Assembly (NCBI GenBank): GCA_033239005.1
Contig: BSQZ01000094.1
Span: forward strand, 898,622 to 962,621
Length of the DNA: 64,000 nt
Source of the DNA: Lamellibrachia satsuma
Lineage: Eukaryota > Annelida > Polychaeta > Sabellida > Siboglinidae
Direction: 5' to 3'
Of the stretch, positions 1-10,930 are shown one piece after another (position 1 is the stretch's first letter; each line of letters begins with the position of its first letter). The notes under the pieces are model-generated. The model was given only the letters and a program-made list of their open reading frames with translations. It had not been told where the DNA came from and made no database searches. A program made the translations under genes and the position numbers.

Positions 1-351
1 ATGTTTAGTAAGTCATTTGGAAGTTTATTCGATGTGTTAAGCCTAGATTAACAATAGAAAAACAGGTTTCTAAATGTTTATAGTTAAACCACCCAAGTGG
101 ATATGGACACAATCCATATGGTGTCAAAGATTGATGGTATTGTTTAGACACTTCAGCCTTCCCTTTAATCCTGACATTTGCTAAATTGCTCTGACCCGAG
201 GGTCAACGTAATTGGGGAACCGAGAAGGAGCCCTGGGAACCCTAGATTTGGCGCAGCTCCAAGAGTTCAAAAGTTTAACTTGCAAAATTGGGAAAGGAAG
301 ACTGGCAGACGTCATTGTCCAGTGGTTGAGAGGGTGGGTGGATTTAACAAG

Positions 352-470
352 TTGACCAATAGTAAAGCGTATTGGGGATTTAAGCAACCACAGCGCCTCT
401 AGTGACGGCGTCTGATTTTGGAAAACTGGGAGTATAAATACCCCGGAGGAGCGTTTACAAGGGGGCGGCA
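352..470 (+). promoter_or_regulatory. CCAAT/TATA core promoter-like site (copy 1)
   Basis: A CCAAT box (356-360) lies 77 bases upstream of a TATA box, TATAAATA (433-440), in a GC-rich setting. This spacing is typical of a metazoan RNA polymerase II core promoter and would place a start near 465. Downstream, a short ATG frame (505-534) runs into a donor-like CA|GTAAGG at about 535. I find no recognisable coding exon after it. It could drive an unseen spliced or non-coding transcript, or be a relic of a solo LTR. Confidence 0.35.
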
Positions 471-540
471 AGACTATTTTAAATTCACACTTAGGTGTGT
501 AGTCATGCTGAATTTTAGGCATCAAAATTTTCAGTAAGGG

Positions 541-1489
541 TGGTCCTGGCGGGCCATACCTGCTTTAGCATTAGAATTCAAAATTTCCTGCCAGAATTTT
601 ATTGTCAAATCTTCTAGATTTTAAGAATCTGTATACAGTTTGAGTGATGTTTACATTCACTACTTTTCTTTAATGTTTACAGTGATAGATGTCTTCACTG
701 TTATTTTTATTTGTCATCGTGAGAGATTATATTGCTACTATGTACATAGCCGACTGATGTACAAGATTAAAATCGTTTCGAACCTGGAGAACAATGCGTT
801 GACTACACTTCTGTAGTACTCTATGTACTCATTGGTCGAGTGAGTACAAATTCAGTTATAAATCTCGACCTGGCGAGCGCAAAAACGACGGAAAATCAAA
901 ATATCCTTCGTTGTGAGAAATGTCTCCTGGACCATTGCGTGCGGCCCCGAAGAAGACAAGAAGAGGGAGGCATATATCTTACAAAACGAAGTAGCGTAAC
1001 GTAAATCGTATTGTTTTAGCGAAACGGGACACTGGATCACTAAAGGCGTCACATTGCAAAACAACCTTACACATATATCACATAACGAAAACAAACAGTA
1101 AGTTAGTACCACGACATTTATTCGTTTGAACGGAGCTTTTATTCACAGCTTTTAGACTACATGCGAAAAAGTATAATTTGGGGCTGCACATGTAATCGTG
1201 ATTCTGGAAATATTACAGATAACTATGGAAAACCACATGTTTTAGAATCCTCGATGTGTGTTCTATCCAGTGGAGTTGATAAATATATATGTTTTACATA
1301 TAACAACGGCTGGTGACAGCAATTTGTTGACAGTGTCTCGTTCTGTATGGCCTTACCAACGTACAAATAAAAATGGTACACGCCACAATATCTAAGTTTC
1401 CCTTAAAAATGTCTTGTTGGTTTTGTTGCGTCGGGGCTGGTCATATCTGCCAGCGCTAGAAAACTATGATGTGTTTATATCCCAGGCGT
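541..1489. other. no gene recognised
   Basis: AT-rich sequence with no convincing exon, RNA gene or element. The short open frames have no domain features. It is repeated at 14125-15072. Confidence 0.5.
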
Positions 1490-1632
1490 AAGAATGCACA
1501 CACATATTACGACCCAACGCAACTCGTTGCATCCTTAAATATGCATACGCGTCACGACCCAATATAACTCGTTGCACCCATAAACATGCATACACGTTAC
1601 GCCCCAATGCAACTCGATGCAACCCGACTCGC
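1490..1632. repeat. 45-bp tandem repeat, about 3 copies
   Basis: Units begin at about 1509, 1554 and 1599 with ACGACCC/ACGCCCC followed by CAACTCG(T/A)TGCA and a (C)ATGCATAC block. They are degenerate. The same array is at about 15073-15215. Confidence 0.75.
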
Positions 1633-1800
1633 AGCAGCAACAATGTGTAGTTGAAACGCATCAGTTCGTTGGGTGAATGCAGGCATTTAAGAATGTGGAT
1701 ATCATAACATGCATTGGATTTCTTTCAAAATGTCAGACAAAAAGTAATATTAAATGTTCAGTGGACATAGATATAGCAACAACGAGCAAATGTGCGTCAA

Positions 1801-1806
1801 TTTATT
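1801..1806 (-). promoter_or_regulatory. candidate poly(A) signal of GPCR
   Basis: AATAAA on the minus strand, about 130 bases downstream of the GPCR stop codon (1934-1936). It is consistent with a single-exon transcript ending near 1780. Confidence 0.4.
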
Positions 1807-1933
1807 AGTATTTGTCAGTAGACTATAAAAGCAATGTCAGTCAGCTTCGAAGATGCAGTTAGATACAATGAAAATAAAATATATATTGAATTACTCCATA
1901 ATATAGATGTCGTCAGTTTTATAATTCACGCGT

Positions 1934-2959
1934 CTATAAATCGTTTCCAGTGCTCGGACGGAACTCAAACCTGCCCGCCACACGAAATATCGTCCTGGGA
2001 ACTACTGCCGCCGCCGAACGTACGCGCTGGGTGCAACTGAGAATCAAAGCGACCAACTCGCTCCGGAAGTGAGCTCCCGTCAGGCTGTACATGAAGAAGT
2101 TGATGGCGTGGTTGACATATCGCAGGAGAATCAGGGAGCTGAAGCAAAGGTCCCGAGTGTGTGGTGTCACTGGCAAGTAATGTTCGATGACAAAAAATAC
2201 GCCGTAGGGAAAAACGCAGACGACGAACGCGAACGACACGCCCAGACACATGAGTGTCGAGCGCGTCAATCTGTCTTGAGCGGTCGTTCGCATCAGCGTC
2301 TGACGTACTTGTTTTATGATAATCCAGTTACTGACGAGAACAATAAATATCGGCCCAGCGGTGGTAAGGATGAAGCTAATCCATGTTCGGTAGTGTATCA
2401 CATACGTTTGGTAGTGCAACGGGACGTGGCAAGTGACGTCGCCCATAGAGTCGGTTGTAAGGTCGAGTACGAAAAGTAGATCGATGTTTTTGACAAAGGC
2501 TACCGCCAGGAGCGCCACGCAGCATAAGCCGGCTTTGTTCGGGGTGCACAGCCGTAGTTTCAGTAGAGGGTAGCGGATGGCGACACAACGCTCGGCTGTG
2601 AATGCGACAATGAACCAAATAGACGCGCTTAATAGTGTGTTAAACACCAACCAGATGGCACGACACGTCCAAATACTACTATCTTCCACCCAGAATCCCC
2701 AAGCGATACCTGGGTAGACCATCACTGTCGCCATCATCAGCACAAGACTGTCCCCGGCGGCCAGGACAGTCAGGTAGACGTTAGCTGAGGTCCGCACGAA
2801 TCCGTCCCGCCTCAACACGAGTAACACGAGCGTGTTCCCGACGAGTCCCGACACGCAGATCAGCGGCCAGACCCAACGCCATAGGATCGTGGTCGGATCG
2901 GCAAGAAAATCATCGTCTTCCAGTGAGTCCGTTGAAAATTGACTCGAGTTATTCTCCAT
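1934..2959 (-). CDS. rhodopsin-family (class A) peptide-type GPCR, intact copy
   Basis: Intronless 341-residue seven-helix receptor for the plasma membrane. I start at the ATG at 2957-2959 because the acidic N-terminus that follows (MENNSS, with N-glycosylation sites) fits an ectodomain; an in-frame ATG 16 codons upstream precedes a Trp-rich stretch. Visible landmarks: GN at 41-42 in TM1; LAAGD with Asp70 in TM2; Cys99 before TM3 and Cys177 in ECL2 as the likely disulfide; ERC at 123-125 in place of DRY; Pro203 in TM5; CVFPY at 248-252 in TM6; NFFMY at 287-291 in place of NPxxY; and GAHFR in helix 8. The N-A-x-N-F-x-x-Y-x-x-x-G-x-x-FR pattern is common in lophotrochozoan FMRFamide/TRH-receptor-like orphans. 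The ligand cannot be read from sequence. A near-identical broken copy is at 15517-16541. Confidence 0.88.
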   Translation of the reverse strand: MENNSSQFSTDSLEDDDFLADPTTILWRWVWPLICVSGLVGNTLVLLVLRRDGFVRTSANVYLTVLAAGDSLVLMMATVMVYPGIAWGFWVEDSSIWTCRAIWLVFNTLLSASIWFIVAFTAERCVAIRYPLLKLRLCTPNKAGLCCVALLAVAFVKNIDLLFVLDLTTDSMGDVTCHVPLHYQTYVIHYRTWISFILTTAGPIFIVLVSNWIIIKQVRQTLMRTTAQDRLTRSTLMCLGVSFAFVVCVFPYGVFFVIEHYLPVTPHTRDLCFSSLILLRYVNHAINFFMYSLTGAHFRSELVALILSCTQRVRSAAAVVPRTIFRVAGRFEFRPSTGNDL

Positions 2960-3058
2960 TGTCCAACTCCAAACTATTGAACCTCGCCACAAAGTATACA
3001 CATACACACTGCCGCAACCAAAATCGGGAACATGTTCCAGTTCGACACGAGCAGCAGG

Positions 3059-3064
3059 TTTATA
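3059..3064 (-). promoter_or_regulatory. candidate TATA box of GPCR
   Basis: TATAAA on the minus strand about 100 bases upstream of the chosen GPCR start codon, which would place transcription start near 3030. It is conserved in the duplicate at about 16641-16646. Confidence 0.35.
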
Positions 3065-3195
3065 GTAAAACTAAGTTGACTTTAACTCTTGAGTCTTGAC
3101 TTTGACTCTTGATTTTGACACGAAGTTGACTTTGTCTCTAGATTTTCACACTTGATTTCGACTCTTGATTTTCACTCCTGACTCTTCACTTTTGA
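3065..3195. repeat. degenerate short tandem repeat (GACTCTTGA/TTTTGAC)
   Basis: Irregular repetition of CTTGACTTT, CTCTTGATTTT and similar 10-16 base phrases just upstream of the GPCR promoter. It is duplicated at about 16647-16777 and resembles the AAGTCAAGTCA-rich dispersed repeat at about 58.7 kb. Confidence 0.6.
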
Positions 3196-3563
3196 GGACT
3201 TATTGCGTCTACTTGCGCTACGGCTCCTCTGATGCTTTAATGACGACGCCTGCGATTGGGCATTTATTTGATGACAAAAAGGTAACATTCTTTGCTGTCT
3301 TGATAGGCAGAATATTTATACACTTTCCATCACATAACTATTGACTCGAACTAGAAATACTCCGTTCCGAAAGATTACGCACCGTTGTCGCATTTTTCCG
3401 ACACTGTTTTACTGCCTTATTTCTCCGGCACTTCAATCTGCACGATTTGCCTCTTTTACCACTTCGGTCGGATTGTTTACATCACTCCTGAATTATTTGT
3501 TGTGACACCGCGAGGTGGCTGCCTGTAGCACCTGATCCTCAGATGAGGACGTTTCTAACATAC
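3196..3563. other. no gene recognised
   Basis: Nothing beyond low-complexity pyrimidine-rich stretches between the GPCR upstream region and the first CR1-like fragment. Confidence 0.45.
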
Positions 3564-4202
3564 AAACCAGGGGCATTGATTTAACAATATTTAACACGAT
3601 TCCCATGCACCACAAATGCCCAGAAGGCAAGTGGATAAGGAAGTCATTGGATTACGGGGAGCCCAACATTTTTTCACTGACGCATAACCTGACCTGCCCT
3701 CCTGAGTTATTTGTCAATTTGCTTTAAACATATTTATGCTGCTATCATTTACACAATTTGCAAATAGTATGTTCCATTTTATTGTTGTTCTCTGTAAGAA
3801 TGAGTCCAATCTATACTGATCTTTCACTAATGACACACCGTGTCTTCTAGTTCTACTATATGTCTTAAGTAAGAAAAATATAACGTTACTTCCATCAATA
3901 TTTTCTTACCAATTCAATATCTTTAAAAGCAATCAATTTGATTTCCTCCTAACCTCCTTGTCTCTAAGATTGCTAAACCATATTTTTAAGGCGTTCTTGA
4001 TAATTAAGATCTCTCTGTTTTGGAATAATAATTACGATATGGTTTCCATGCTTGTATACGGTATTCTAAATGAGGCCACACTATTGCATTTTAAACAGGT
4101 ATAATTAGCTATATTTCCCTTATATGTTATATTTCTCCTAGTCATCCTACGCAATTGATTACCTTTTGAAGTTGCAATACCACACTGCACTGAAACTGTC
4201 AT

Positions 4203-6677
4203 TACTTACTTAATTTACTTTGGCCTGTTTGCTCGCTGGGAGCTTAGGCCATCGACCATGTTCCTCCACTCTTGTCTGTTTGTGGCCATTTTCTCCATTT
4301 CTCTCCTGGTGTCTCCCATATTCTCTCTTTAGTTTTCGGTGTCTCTCTGCCGGGTGTTTCTTGGCCTTCCTCTTTTTCTCTTCCCTTGTGGGTTCCATGT
4401 AAGTGATTGTCGTGTAATGTTTGTGGCTGGTTTCCTCAGTGTGTGTGTGTCCTATCCATCTCAATTTTCTCTTCTTTGTTTCGTTTTCTACTGGCAGTTG
4501 TTTGATCGTTTCCCACAGCGTAGTCTTAGATACCTTGTCTGACCATTTTAGGTGTAATATTCAAGCCGTAGAGTAACACTGACTTGAAATGTGAGTTAAA
4601 TGTCCTTAGCTTGGTGTTAAACTTCATTTGTTTTGCATTCCAATTTTTGTCTGAATATGAGGAATGCTACTCTGGCTTTTTGTCCTATCTGTGTTAATAT
4701 TTCTTTACAAATGTATATGTAAATTCTGTGTATCTACTCTTGTTAATTGTGCTGCCCAGGTACTTGAAGGTGTCTGGTTCTTCAAGTGGTTCCCCTCCCA
4801 GTGTGACTAGGTTGTTGTTCTTCGTGTTGGCTTTCGTGATCCTTGTCTTGCTTTTGTTGATGTTGATACCTATCTGTGTTGACACTGTGTTTAGAAGATC
4901 CGTTTTTTTCCTGTATCTGTTGGCGACTGTGGGACAGGAGAGCGAGGTCATCTACAAAATCCAGGTCCTCCAACAGGCTCCAAGGCTCCACTGTATACCA
5001 CTTTTTCTGTTTTGTTTTCTGCGGTCCTCATCATTATCTAGTCTACGGCTAGCAGGAAGAGGAAAGGTGACAAAAGCCATCTCTGCCTCACCTCACTCAA
5101 TTTCTTGTATTTGATAGGCCTGTCTGCCTGCTTGTACTTTCCCGCTAACTTTCTTGTTGTGTCGTACAGTTGTTTTATGTTTCCTTGGGCTGCGGCATCG
5201 TCTGCTTCCTTGGCAAGGCTGTCTATGAAGTTTTCGCTTTTTTTAATGCTTTTCTTGGCTGCCCTATTTGCCTCTGTATACTGCTTCTGAGCAGCTGCTT
5301 TAGCTACTCTAGTTCGGCTGTTGTTAATTACACCTTTCTCTTCCTTCTCACTTGTACTTTGCTGATAGTGTCAGCAGATATCCAGTCCTTATGTTGGCAC
5401 TTTTTCTTTCCCAGGATGCCCTTACATGTGCTGGTCCATGTCTCCTTTATATGTTGCCACTGGGTGTTGATGTCCATGTTTTCTTCCTTGAGAAGATCTT
5501 GTAGGGCTTCATATTTGTTGCTGATTGTGAGTCGTAATGTCTCTGTTACCTCTCTGTTCTTGAGGACAGCCACGTTTTATCTTGTTCTGATGCTCCTCTT
5601 TATTTCTCTCATTTTCAGCTTCATCTTCATTCTAGCCAGCAGTAGATGGTGGTCTGTGGCTATTTCTGCTCCTCTCTGTACTCTTATGTCGATCTGCATC
5701 GAACTTCTGAATTTCTGTCCAATACAGATATGGTCGATCTGGTTCTCGGTTCTATGGTCTGGTGATATCCAGGTTGATTTTTGTATTCTCCGGTGTGGAA
5801 ATACACTACCTACCTACGATTATCAGTCTATTGAATGTGCAAAGGTCTGCAAACATCTTGCTATTCTCGTTCATCTTGCCGAGTCCTTGACTTCTTCATA
5901 TCCGATTTTCGCCTTGAATTCTCCCATTAGTATTGTCAAGTCCTTCTCCCTCATTTTATCGAGCACTGTCTGCAGTCTCTTGTAAAAGATCTCCTTTGTT
6001 TTTCCTTCTCATTTGTTGGTGCATAGCACTGTATGATGTTTAGCTTGATCTTTTTCTTCTGTGTTGCCTCCGAGCTGATGGGGGCGCTCTGTGCCACTTG
6101 CTCCTACTGCCTCCGAGCTGATGAGGGCGCTCTGTGCCACTTGGTCCTGCTGCCTCCGAGCTGATGAGGGCGCTCTGTGCCACTTGGTCCTGCTGCCTCC
6201 GAGCTGATGAGGGCGCTATGTACCTCTTGTGTCAATACGATATGTAATGCCACTCTTATATGGTGGTCATCTTCCTCTTCATGACCTGAGTACAGTATCA
6301 TCTCTCCTGTATTCAGTCTGACTTGCCCTGTCTGTGTCCACCTTGTTTCGCATAGCTCTAGTACCGTGGTGTTGTAGGCACGTTGTTCCCTTGCTGTTTG
6401 GTCTGCCTTGTTTGTTTCGTACACAGTTCTCACATTCTATGTTCCGATTTTTATCATTTCTTTGGAAAATAAGAAAGGCATCGGCGACGTAGCTTCCTTT
6501 CGGCTTTCATTACATGACGTCATACGCTCCATGGGAGGCCCTCCCTCTCCTATGTTTTCCTTTGGTTGATGTTTTCGTAACAATCTGTTTTTTTTTTACG
6601 GGAAAGGGTTGTGAGCCCTTTGCCCAACCCTCCTCTTTTCACATCCTGGATTGGGACCGGCAATGGCAGAGTTTCAG
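4203..6677 (-). mobile_element. non-LTR retrotransposon (EEP endonuclease + RT), internally deleted, copy 1
   Basis: Read on the minus strand from 6433 down: an EEP-type endonuclease start (VRTVYE.NK, ETRWTQTGQ, LYSGHEEED), then IIQCYAPTNE (about 6010-6060) and LTILMGEFKAKIG (about 5910-5960), a linker (HKDWISADT, about 5360-5400), then RKLAGKYKQADRPIKYKK. This jumps directly to LLSPFLFLLAVD (about 5040-5080), so most of the RT palm is missing. It continues with LLEDLDFVDDLALLSH (about 4930-4980), PDTFKYLGS and a basic tail ending near 4210. The family is the one often mis-annotated as craniofacial-development-protein-2-like in animal genomes. The copy is frameshifted and dead. Both duplicated copies share the same RT deletion. 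Confidence 0.85.
6065..6235. repeat. 43-bp tandem repeat inside the LINE endonuclease region, 4 copies
   Basis: TGCCTCCGAGCTGATG recurs at 6065, 6108, 6151 and 6194. On the minus strand it corresponds to the segment encoding ALISSEAAGP, so a piece of LINE coding sequence has been tandemly multiplied. It is present as the same four units at 19716-19885. Confidence 0.85.
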
Positions 6678-6715
6678 TGAAACATTCATAGGAGCAGTTA
6701 TTGTTACTCCTAAGT

Positions 6716-7037
6716 GGAAGTCGGCAGCGTAGCGGTTAGAACGTCGGGTTCTCAGTAGAGAAAACCGGGATCGAATCCTCTTGCTGCCGTTTTGAAGCTT
6801 AGGCAATTTCGTTCATCCCATGTTGCCACAGTTCACTCAGCTGAGTACCTAGCTACAGACGAAGAAGGATGTCTGAAAGAATAGTTTTCGCGCATAATTG
6901 CAGCGAAGCTGGTTGCTATCCAGAGAGTTGAAATGACCTTGGAATGAACAGGTCTGCCAGGGGGTGAAGTGTAAAACGTTTTGAACAGTCCCAAGGACTG
7001 AATACCGCGCTATATAAGAACTTACCTTTTACATTTT
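6716..7037 (+). mobile_element. tRNA-derived SINE, copy 1
   Basis: The head, 6723-6789, folds like a tRNA: 7-bp acceptor arms GGCAGCG and TGCTGCC, box A TAGCGGTTAGAAC (6730-6742), box B GGATCGAATCC (6768-6778). The body includes CCCATGTTGCCACAG and a 3' end near CCGCGCTATATAAGAAC. It is flanked by TAAGT (6711-6715 and 7038-7042) and sits inside the CR1-like fragment. The family is not identified. Confidence 0.8.
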
Positions 7038-7214
7038 TAAGTCATTTTCTTTTATTGTAGTACCTAGAACAGTATCTCATATTTTATAGTTTACCTCCAA
7101 GTTCCCGTGTCCTGCGTGTAAAGCCTTTACATTTCCCAAAGTTATTAACATCTGCCATTTTAAGACCATTTACCACAAACAACCAGTACAACCATTTGTC
7201 CCACAATCTTTTTG

Positions 7215-8735
7215 ATTTGAACCCTACATCTTGCCGTGTCCTCATAGCACCCATTACTATTTACACCCTCCATCCAGCCTTATCCTTGTAGCTCCCATTA
7301 CTATTTACACCCTCCATCCTGCCTTATCCTTGTAGCACCCATTACTATTTATACACTCCATCCTGCCTTCTCCTTGTAGCACCCATTACCATTTACACCC
7401 TCCATCCTGCCTTATCCTCGTAGCACCCATTACTATTTACACACTCCATCCTACCTTTTCCTCGTAGCACCCATTACAGTTTACACCCTCCATCCTGCCT
7501 TATCCTCGTAGCACCCATTACTATTTACACACTCCATCCTACCTTATCCTCGTAGCACCCAATACAGTTTACACCCTCCATCCTGCCTTCTCCTTGTAGC
7601 ACCCATTACTATTTGCACATAACATCCTGCCTTATCCTTGTAGCACCCATTACTATTTGCACACAACATCCTGCCTTATCCTTGTAGCACCCATTACTAT
7701 TTGCACACAACATCCTGCCTTATCCTCGTAGCACCCATTCTTATTTGTACTCTCCATCCTGCCTTCTCCTTGTAGCACCCATTATTATTTGCACCCTCAA
7801 TCCTGCCTTATCCTCGTAGCACCCATTCTTATTTGTACCCTCCATCCTGCCTTCTCCTTGTAGCACCCATTATTATTTGCACCCTCCATCCTGCCTTATC
7901 CTCGTAGCACACATTACTATTTACACACTCCATCCTACCTTATCCTCGTAGCACCCATTACAGTTTACACCCTCCATCCTGCCTTCTCCTTGTAGCACCC
8001 ATTACTATTTGCACACAACATCCTGCCTTATCCTCGTAGCACCCATTACTATTTGCACACATCATGCTGCCTTATCCTTGTAGCACCCATTACTATTTGC
8101 ACACAACATCCTGCCTTATCCTCGTAGCACCCATTCTTATTTGTACCCTCCATCCTGCCTTCTCCTTGTAGCACCCATTATTATTTGTACCCTCCATCCT
8201 GCCTTATCCTCGTAGCACCCATTACTATTTACACACTCCATCCTACCTTATCCTCGTAGCACCCATTACAGTTTACACTCTCCATCCTGCCTTCTCCTTG
8301 TAGCACCCATTACTATTTGCACACAACATCCTGCCTTATCCTCGTAGCACCCATTCGTATTTGTACCATCCATCCTGCCTTCTCCTTGTAGCACCCATTA
8401 TTATTTGCACCCTCCATCCTGCCTTATCCTCGTAGCACCCATTACTATTTACACCCTCCATCCTACCTTATCCTCGTAGCACCCATTACAGCTTACACCC
8501 TCCATCCTGCCTTCTCCTTGTAGCACCCATTACTATTTACACACTCCATCCTGCCTTATCCTCGTAGCACCCATTACTATTTACACCCTCCATCCTGCCT
8601 TATCCTCGTAGCACCCATTACTATTTACACCCTCCATCCTGCCTTATCCTCGTAGCACCCACTACTATTACTATTACTATTACTATTACTATTTGTATCC
8701 TCCACCCTGCCTTTTCCTCGTAGCACCCATTACTA
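7215..8735. repeat. 44-bp minisatellite, about 34 copies (copy 1)
   Basis: The unit contains CTCCATCCTGCCTTATCC, T(C/T)GTAGCACCCATTACTATT and a variable (A/C)AC(C/A)CTC block. Several unit subtypes alternate (TTACAC, TTGCACACAAC, ACAGTTTACAC), suggesting block duplications. A short (ATTACT)n expansion is at about 8662-8692. Confidence 0.95.
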
Positions 8736-8984
8736 TTTGCACACTCCAACATGCCTTATCCTTCTAAACACAAAAGGTTATTGTTGTCATTACATTTTAT
8801 TGAATTTCCGCTGTTCGCATCTATTGTCTTACGCGCTTGCGAACCAGTGTGAGAGAAAATATTCAAGATTGGAAATACGGAAATACTCGTTCCATGGGCA
8901 GTGGTTAAGAACATCAGTCAATTCAAGGGACATATTGACAGCTACTTGAAGCATAGGGCGGAGGATTCTACTATTCAGTGATTG
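8736..8984 (+). other. single-copy spacer between two minisatellites; possible LINE tail
   Basis: One frame reads SQFKGHIDSYLKHR near 8915-8960, vaguely like the C-terminus of CR1-type RT proteins. Otherwise nothing is recognised. It is identical in layout at 22195-22439. Confidence 0.3.
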
Positions 8985-9535
8985 ACTCCTTGTCGTCTCC
9001 CCTCCCTGTCGTCTCCCCTCCTTGTCGTCTCCCCTCCTCGTCGTCTCCCTTCCTCGTCGTCTCCCCTCCTCGTCGTCTCCTCTCCTCGTCGTCTCTCCTC
9101 CTCGCCGTCTCCCCTCCTCGTCGTCTCCCCTCCTCGTCGTCTTCCCTCCTCGTCTTCTCCCCTCCTCGTCGTCTCCCTTCCTCGTCGTCTCCCCTCCTCA
9201 TCGTCTCCCTTCCTCGTCGTCTCCCCTCCTCGTTGTCTCCCCTCCTCGTCGTCTCCCCTCCTTTTCGTCTCCCCTCCTCGTCGTCTCCCCTCCTCGTCGT
9301 CTCCCTTCCTCGTCGTCTCCCCTCCTCGTCGTCTCCCCTCCTCGTCGTCTCCCCTCCTTGTCGTCTCCCCTCCTCGTCGTCTCCCCTCCTCGTCGTCTCC
9401 CCTCCTTGTCGTCTCCCCTCCTCGTCGTCTCCCCTCCTCGTCGTCTCCCCTCCTCGTCGTCTCCTCTCCTTGTCGTCTCCTCTCCTTGTCGTCTCCCCGC
9501 CTTGTCGTCTCCTCTCCTTGTCGTCTCCTCGACTG
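8985..9535. repeat. CT-rich 16-bp minisatellite (copy 1)
   Basis: Regular units of CTCCTCGTCGTCTCCC with C/T variants, about 34 copies. Because 16 is not a multiple of 3, all three frames of one strand read the same 16-residue Ser/Pro/Leu/Val/Arg-rich peptide. This produces spurious 185-194-codon open frames on the plus strand and an Arg/Gly/Glu/Asp-rich one on the minus strand. Confidence 0.95.
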
Positions 9536-10919
9536 GATCAACTATGAAGAAGGACGATCAATGTAAAACTCCTGTTTAGTAAATATGTAGTCACTATTTT
9601 GAATATTTGAATGTATTGAAATAAACGTGAATTGTTCTCCGATATCGGATATTTTTTCTCGCGGAACCTGTCGTTATAATTATACATAGAGCGGGAATTT
9701 GGGGTCATTTATTTTCTCGAAATTCTCGAAGTGTCTAGTTGGTATTTCTGAGTGGACCTACTCCTGGGGTATTCAATCTAGACATAAGGAGCCCCACTGG
9801 TGGATTGAAGTGCTGGGGTTGGTAAATATACTGCTGAAGACCACAAACGTCATGCTGATGAAACAGCTACCGTTGACATGCCATTTTTACAAAATCTTAA
9901 CGTTTGCGCAACAGATCCATATTCTAAACGTTTAACAGTTATTTCATCATTGCAGTGTAAAAAATTATTACAAAAGTTGACGAATAGTCGCACCGAGAAT
10001 GAGAACCGCCGGCTGTGGAAATGGCTAAGCGCGTATTATCCAATCAACGACCGTTTTATGTAACGCGATGGTCACATACATGTCCGAGCAAACCTGTAAC
10101 GACAGCAGTGATTGGATAACCAACTGTAGCAGAGTCATTGGCGTAGCTTTAAAGTCGACCGAGAGCCCAAATAAAAAGCCAAATACCAACACAATTTACT
10201 TGTTGGCATGTATATGGCCATGCTTAGTATCAAATGAAAGGATTTGAAGAGGAATATATTAGTTTTCAAACTCACCAGTTCATAATGCATTAACATATCT
10301 AGTAGTCTTTGGAACTGGTAAAATTGTCATAATCGATCAATGGTTTATGTAACTGATCAATGAAAGATCGATCATAGAAGTTAATCAGTATATTTGATAA
10401 ATATCACTGTATCTGTTTGTGCGTACGTGTGTGCGTGCGTGCATGCGTGCGTGGAACAGAACCAAAGCAGTGAACATGTATGATTATAATAGAAAATTAT
10501 CGAATACATAACACTGTGATCGATTCCTTGATCGGAAGTATGGACCAATCAATCGTCGACGAAATCGATTTATTGGAACAGCACTAATATCTAGTCTAGA
10601 GAATGGACATGGATGTATTAGGCCAATGTTATTTTAGTGGTAAAATAAAACATGCCGGCAGTCAGTGACAACAATTTATCTTCCGGTTACTTTACCAACT
10701 GATAAAGGTTTGACCATTTTTATGACAGCCTGACACGCTTCGTGGTCATCACAAATCCAAGTGGGCAGCATCTTTACAACTAAGGTGCATGACGTTTTCG
10801 CTTTCTGCATATGCCTCGGTGAGTATACCAATTTGCATTTTATGAATTTAATTTGAAGGTTTTTTGATCAAAATGACCTTTGTTCTTGAAACCTATGCAT
10901 GTTTGAATGTCAAAACACA
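9536..10919. other. duplicated single-copy DNA, no gene recognised
   Basis: AT-rich, with a short GTGCGTGC tract (10420-10455) and several ATCGATC motifs. No exon, RNA gene or transposon signature is evident. It is repeated at 23386-24754. Confidence 0.5.
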
Positions 10920-10930
10920 TTTCCAACAGA

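Larger units (their letters stand above)
3564..7200 (-). mobile_element. CR1-like LINE 3' fragment, split by a LINE and a SINE
   Basis: Three pieces (3564-4202, 6678-6715, 7038-about 7200) line up in order with 40745-41590, the 3' part of the CR1-like LINE in GEN1 intron 11. The element's 3' end is to the left. It contains degenerate RT C-terminal coding and 3' UTR sequence. The breaks are explained by insertion of another LINE (4203-6677) flanked by a target duplication (TGAAACTGTCAT at 4191-4202, TGAAACATTCAT at 6678-6689), and of a SINE (6716-7037) flanked by TAAGT. Confidence 0.8.
1..10919. repeat. segmental duplication, copy 1
   Basis: The whole block recurs in the same orientation at 13585-24754, with the same order of parts: promoter-like site, GPCR, CR1-like fragment, internally deleted LINE, SINE, 44-bp array, CT-rich array, unique tail. 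Position 1 matches 13585 and 10919 matches 24754. The window begins inside the block, so it may extend further left. By eye only scattered substitutions and small indels separate the copies outside the two minisatellites. This copy has the intact GPCR. A recent tandem duplication or two unmerged haplotypes joined in the assembly would look the same. Confidence 0.93.

Noticed and set aside
5170..5985. 271-codon plus-strand ORF with many hydrophobic residues
   Set aside because: Antisense of the LINE endonuclease/linker coding region; the minus strand carries the recognisable motifs.
6723..6789. Genuine tRNA gene
   Set aside because: It is followed by a SINE body, flanked by short target repeats, and its anticodon arm is poor; better read as a SINE head.
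8975..9579. Four overlapping 185-194-codon ORFs on both strands
   Set aside because: All are readings of one 16-bp CT-rich repeat; same peptide in every frame, no domains.
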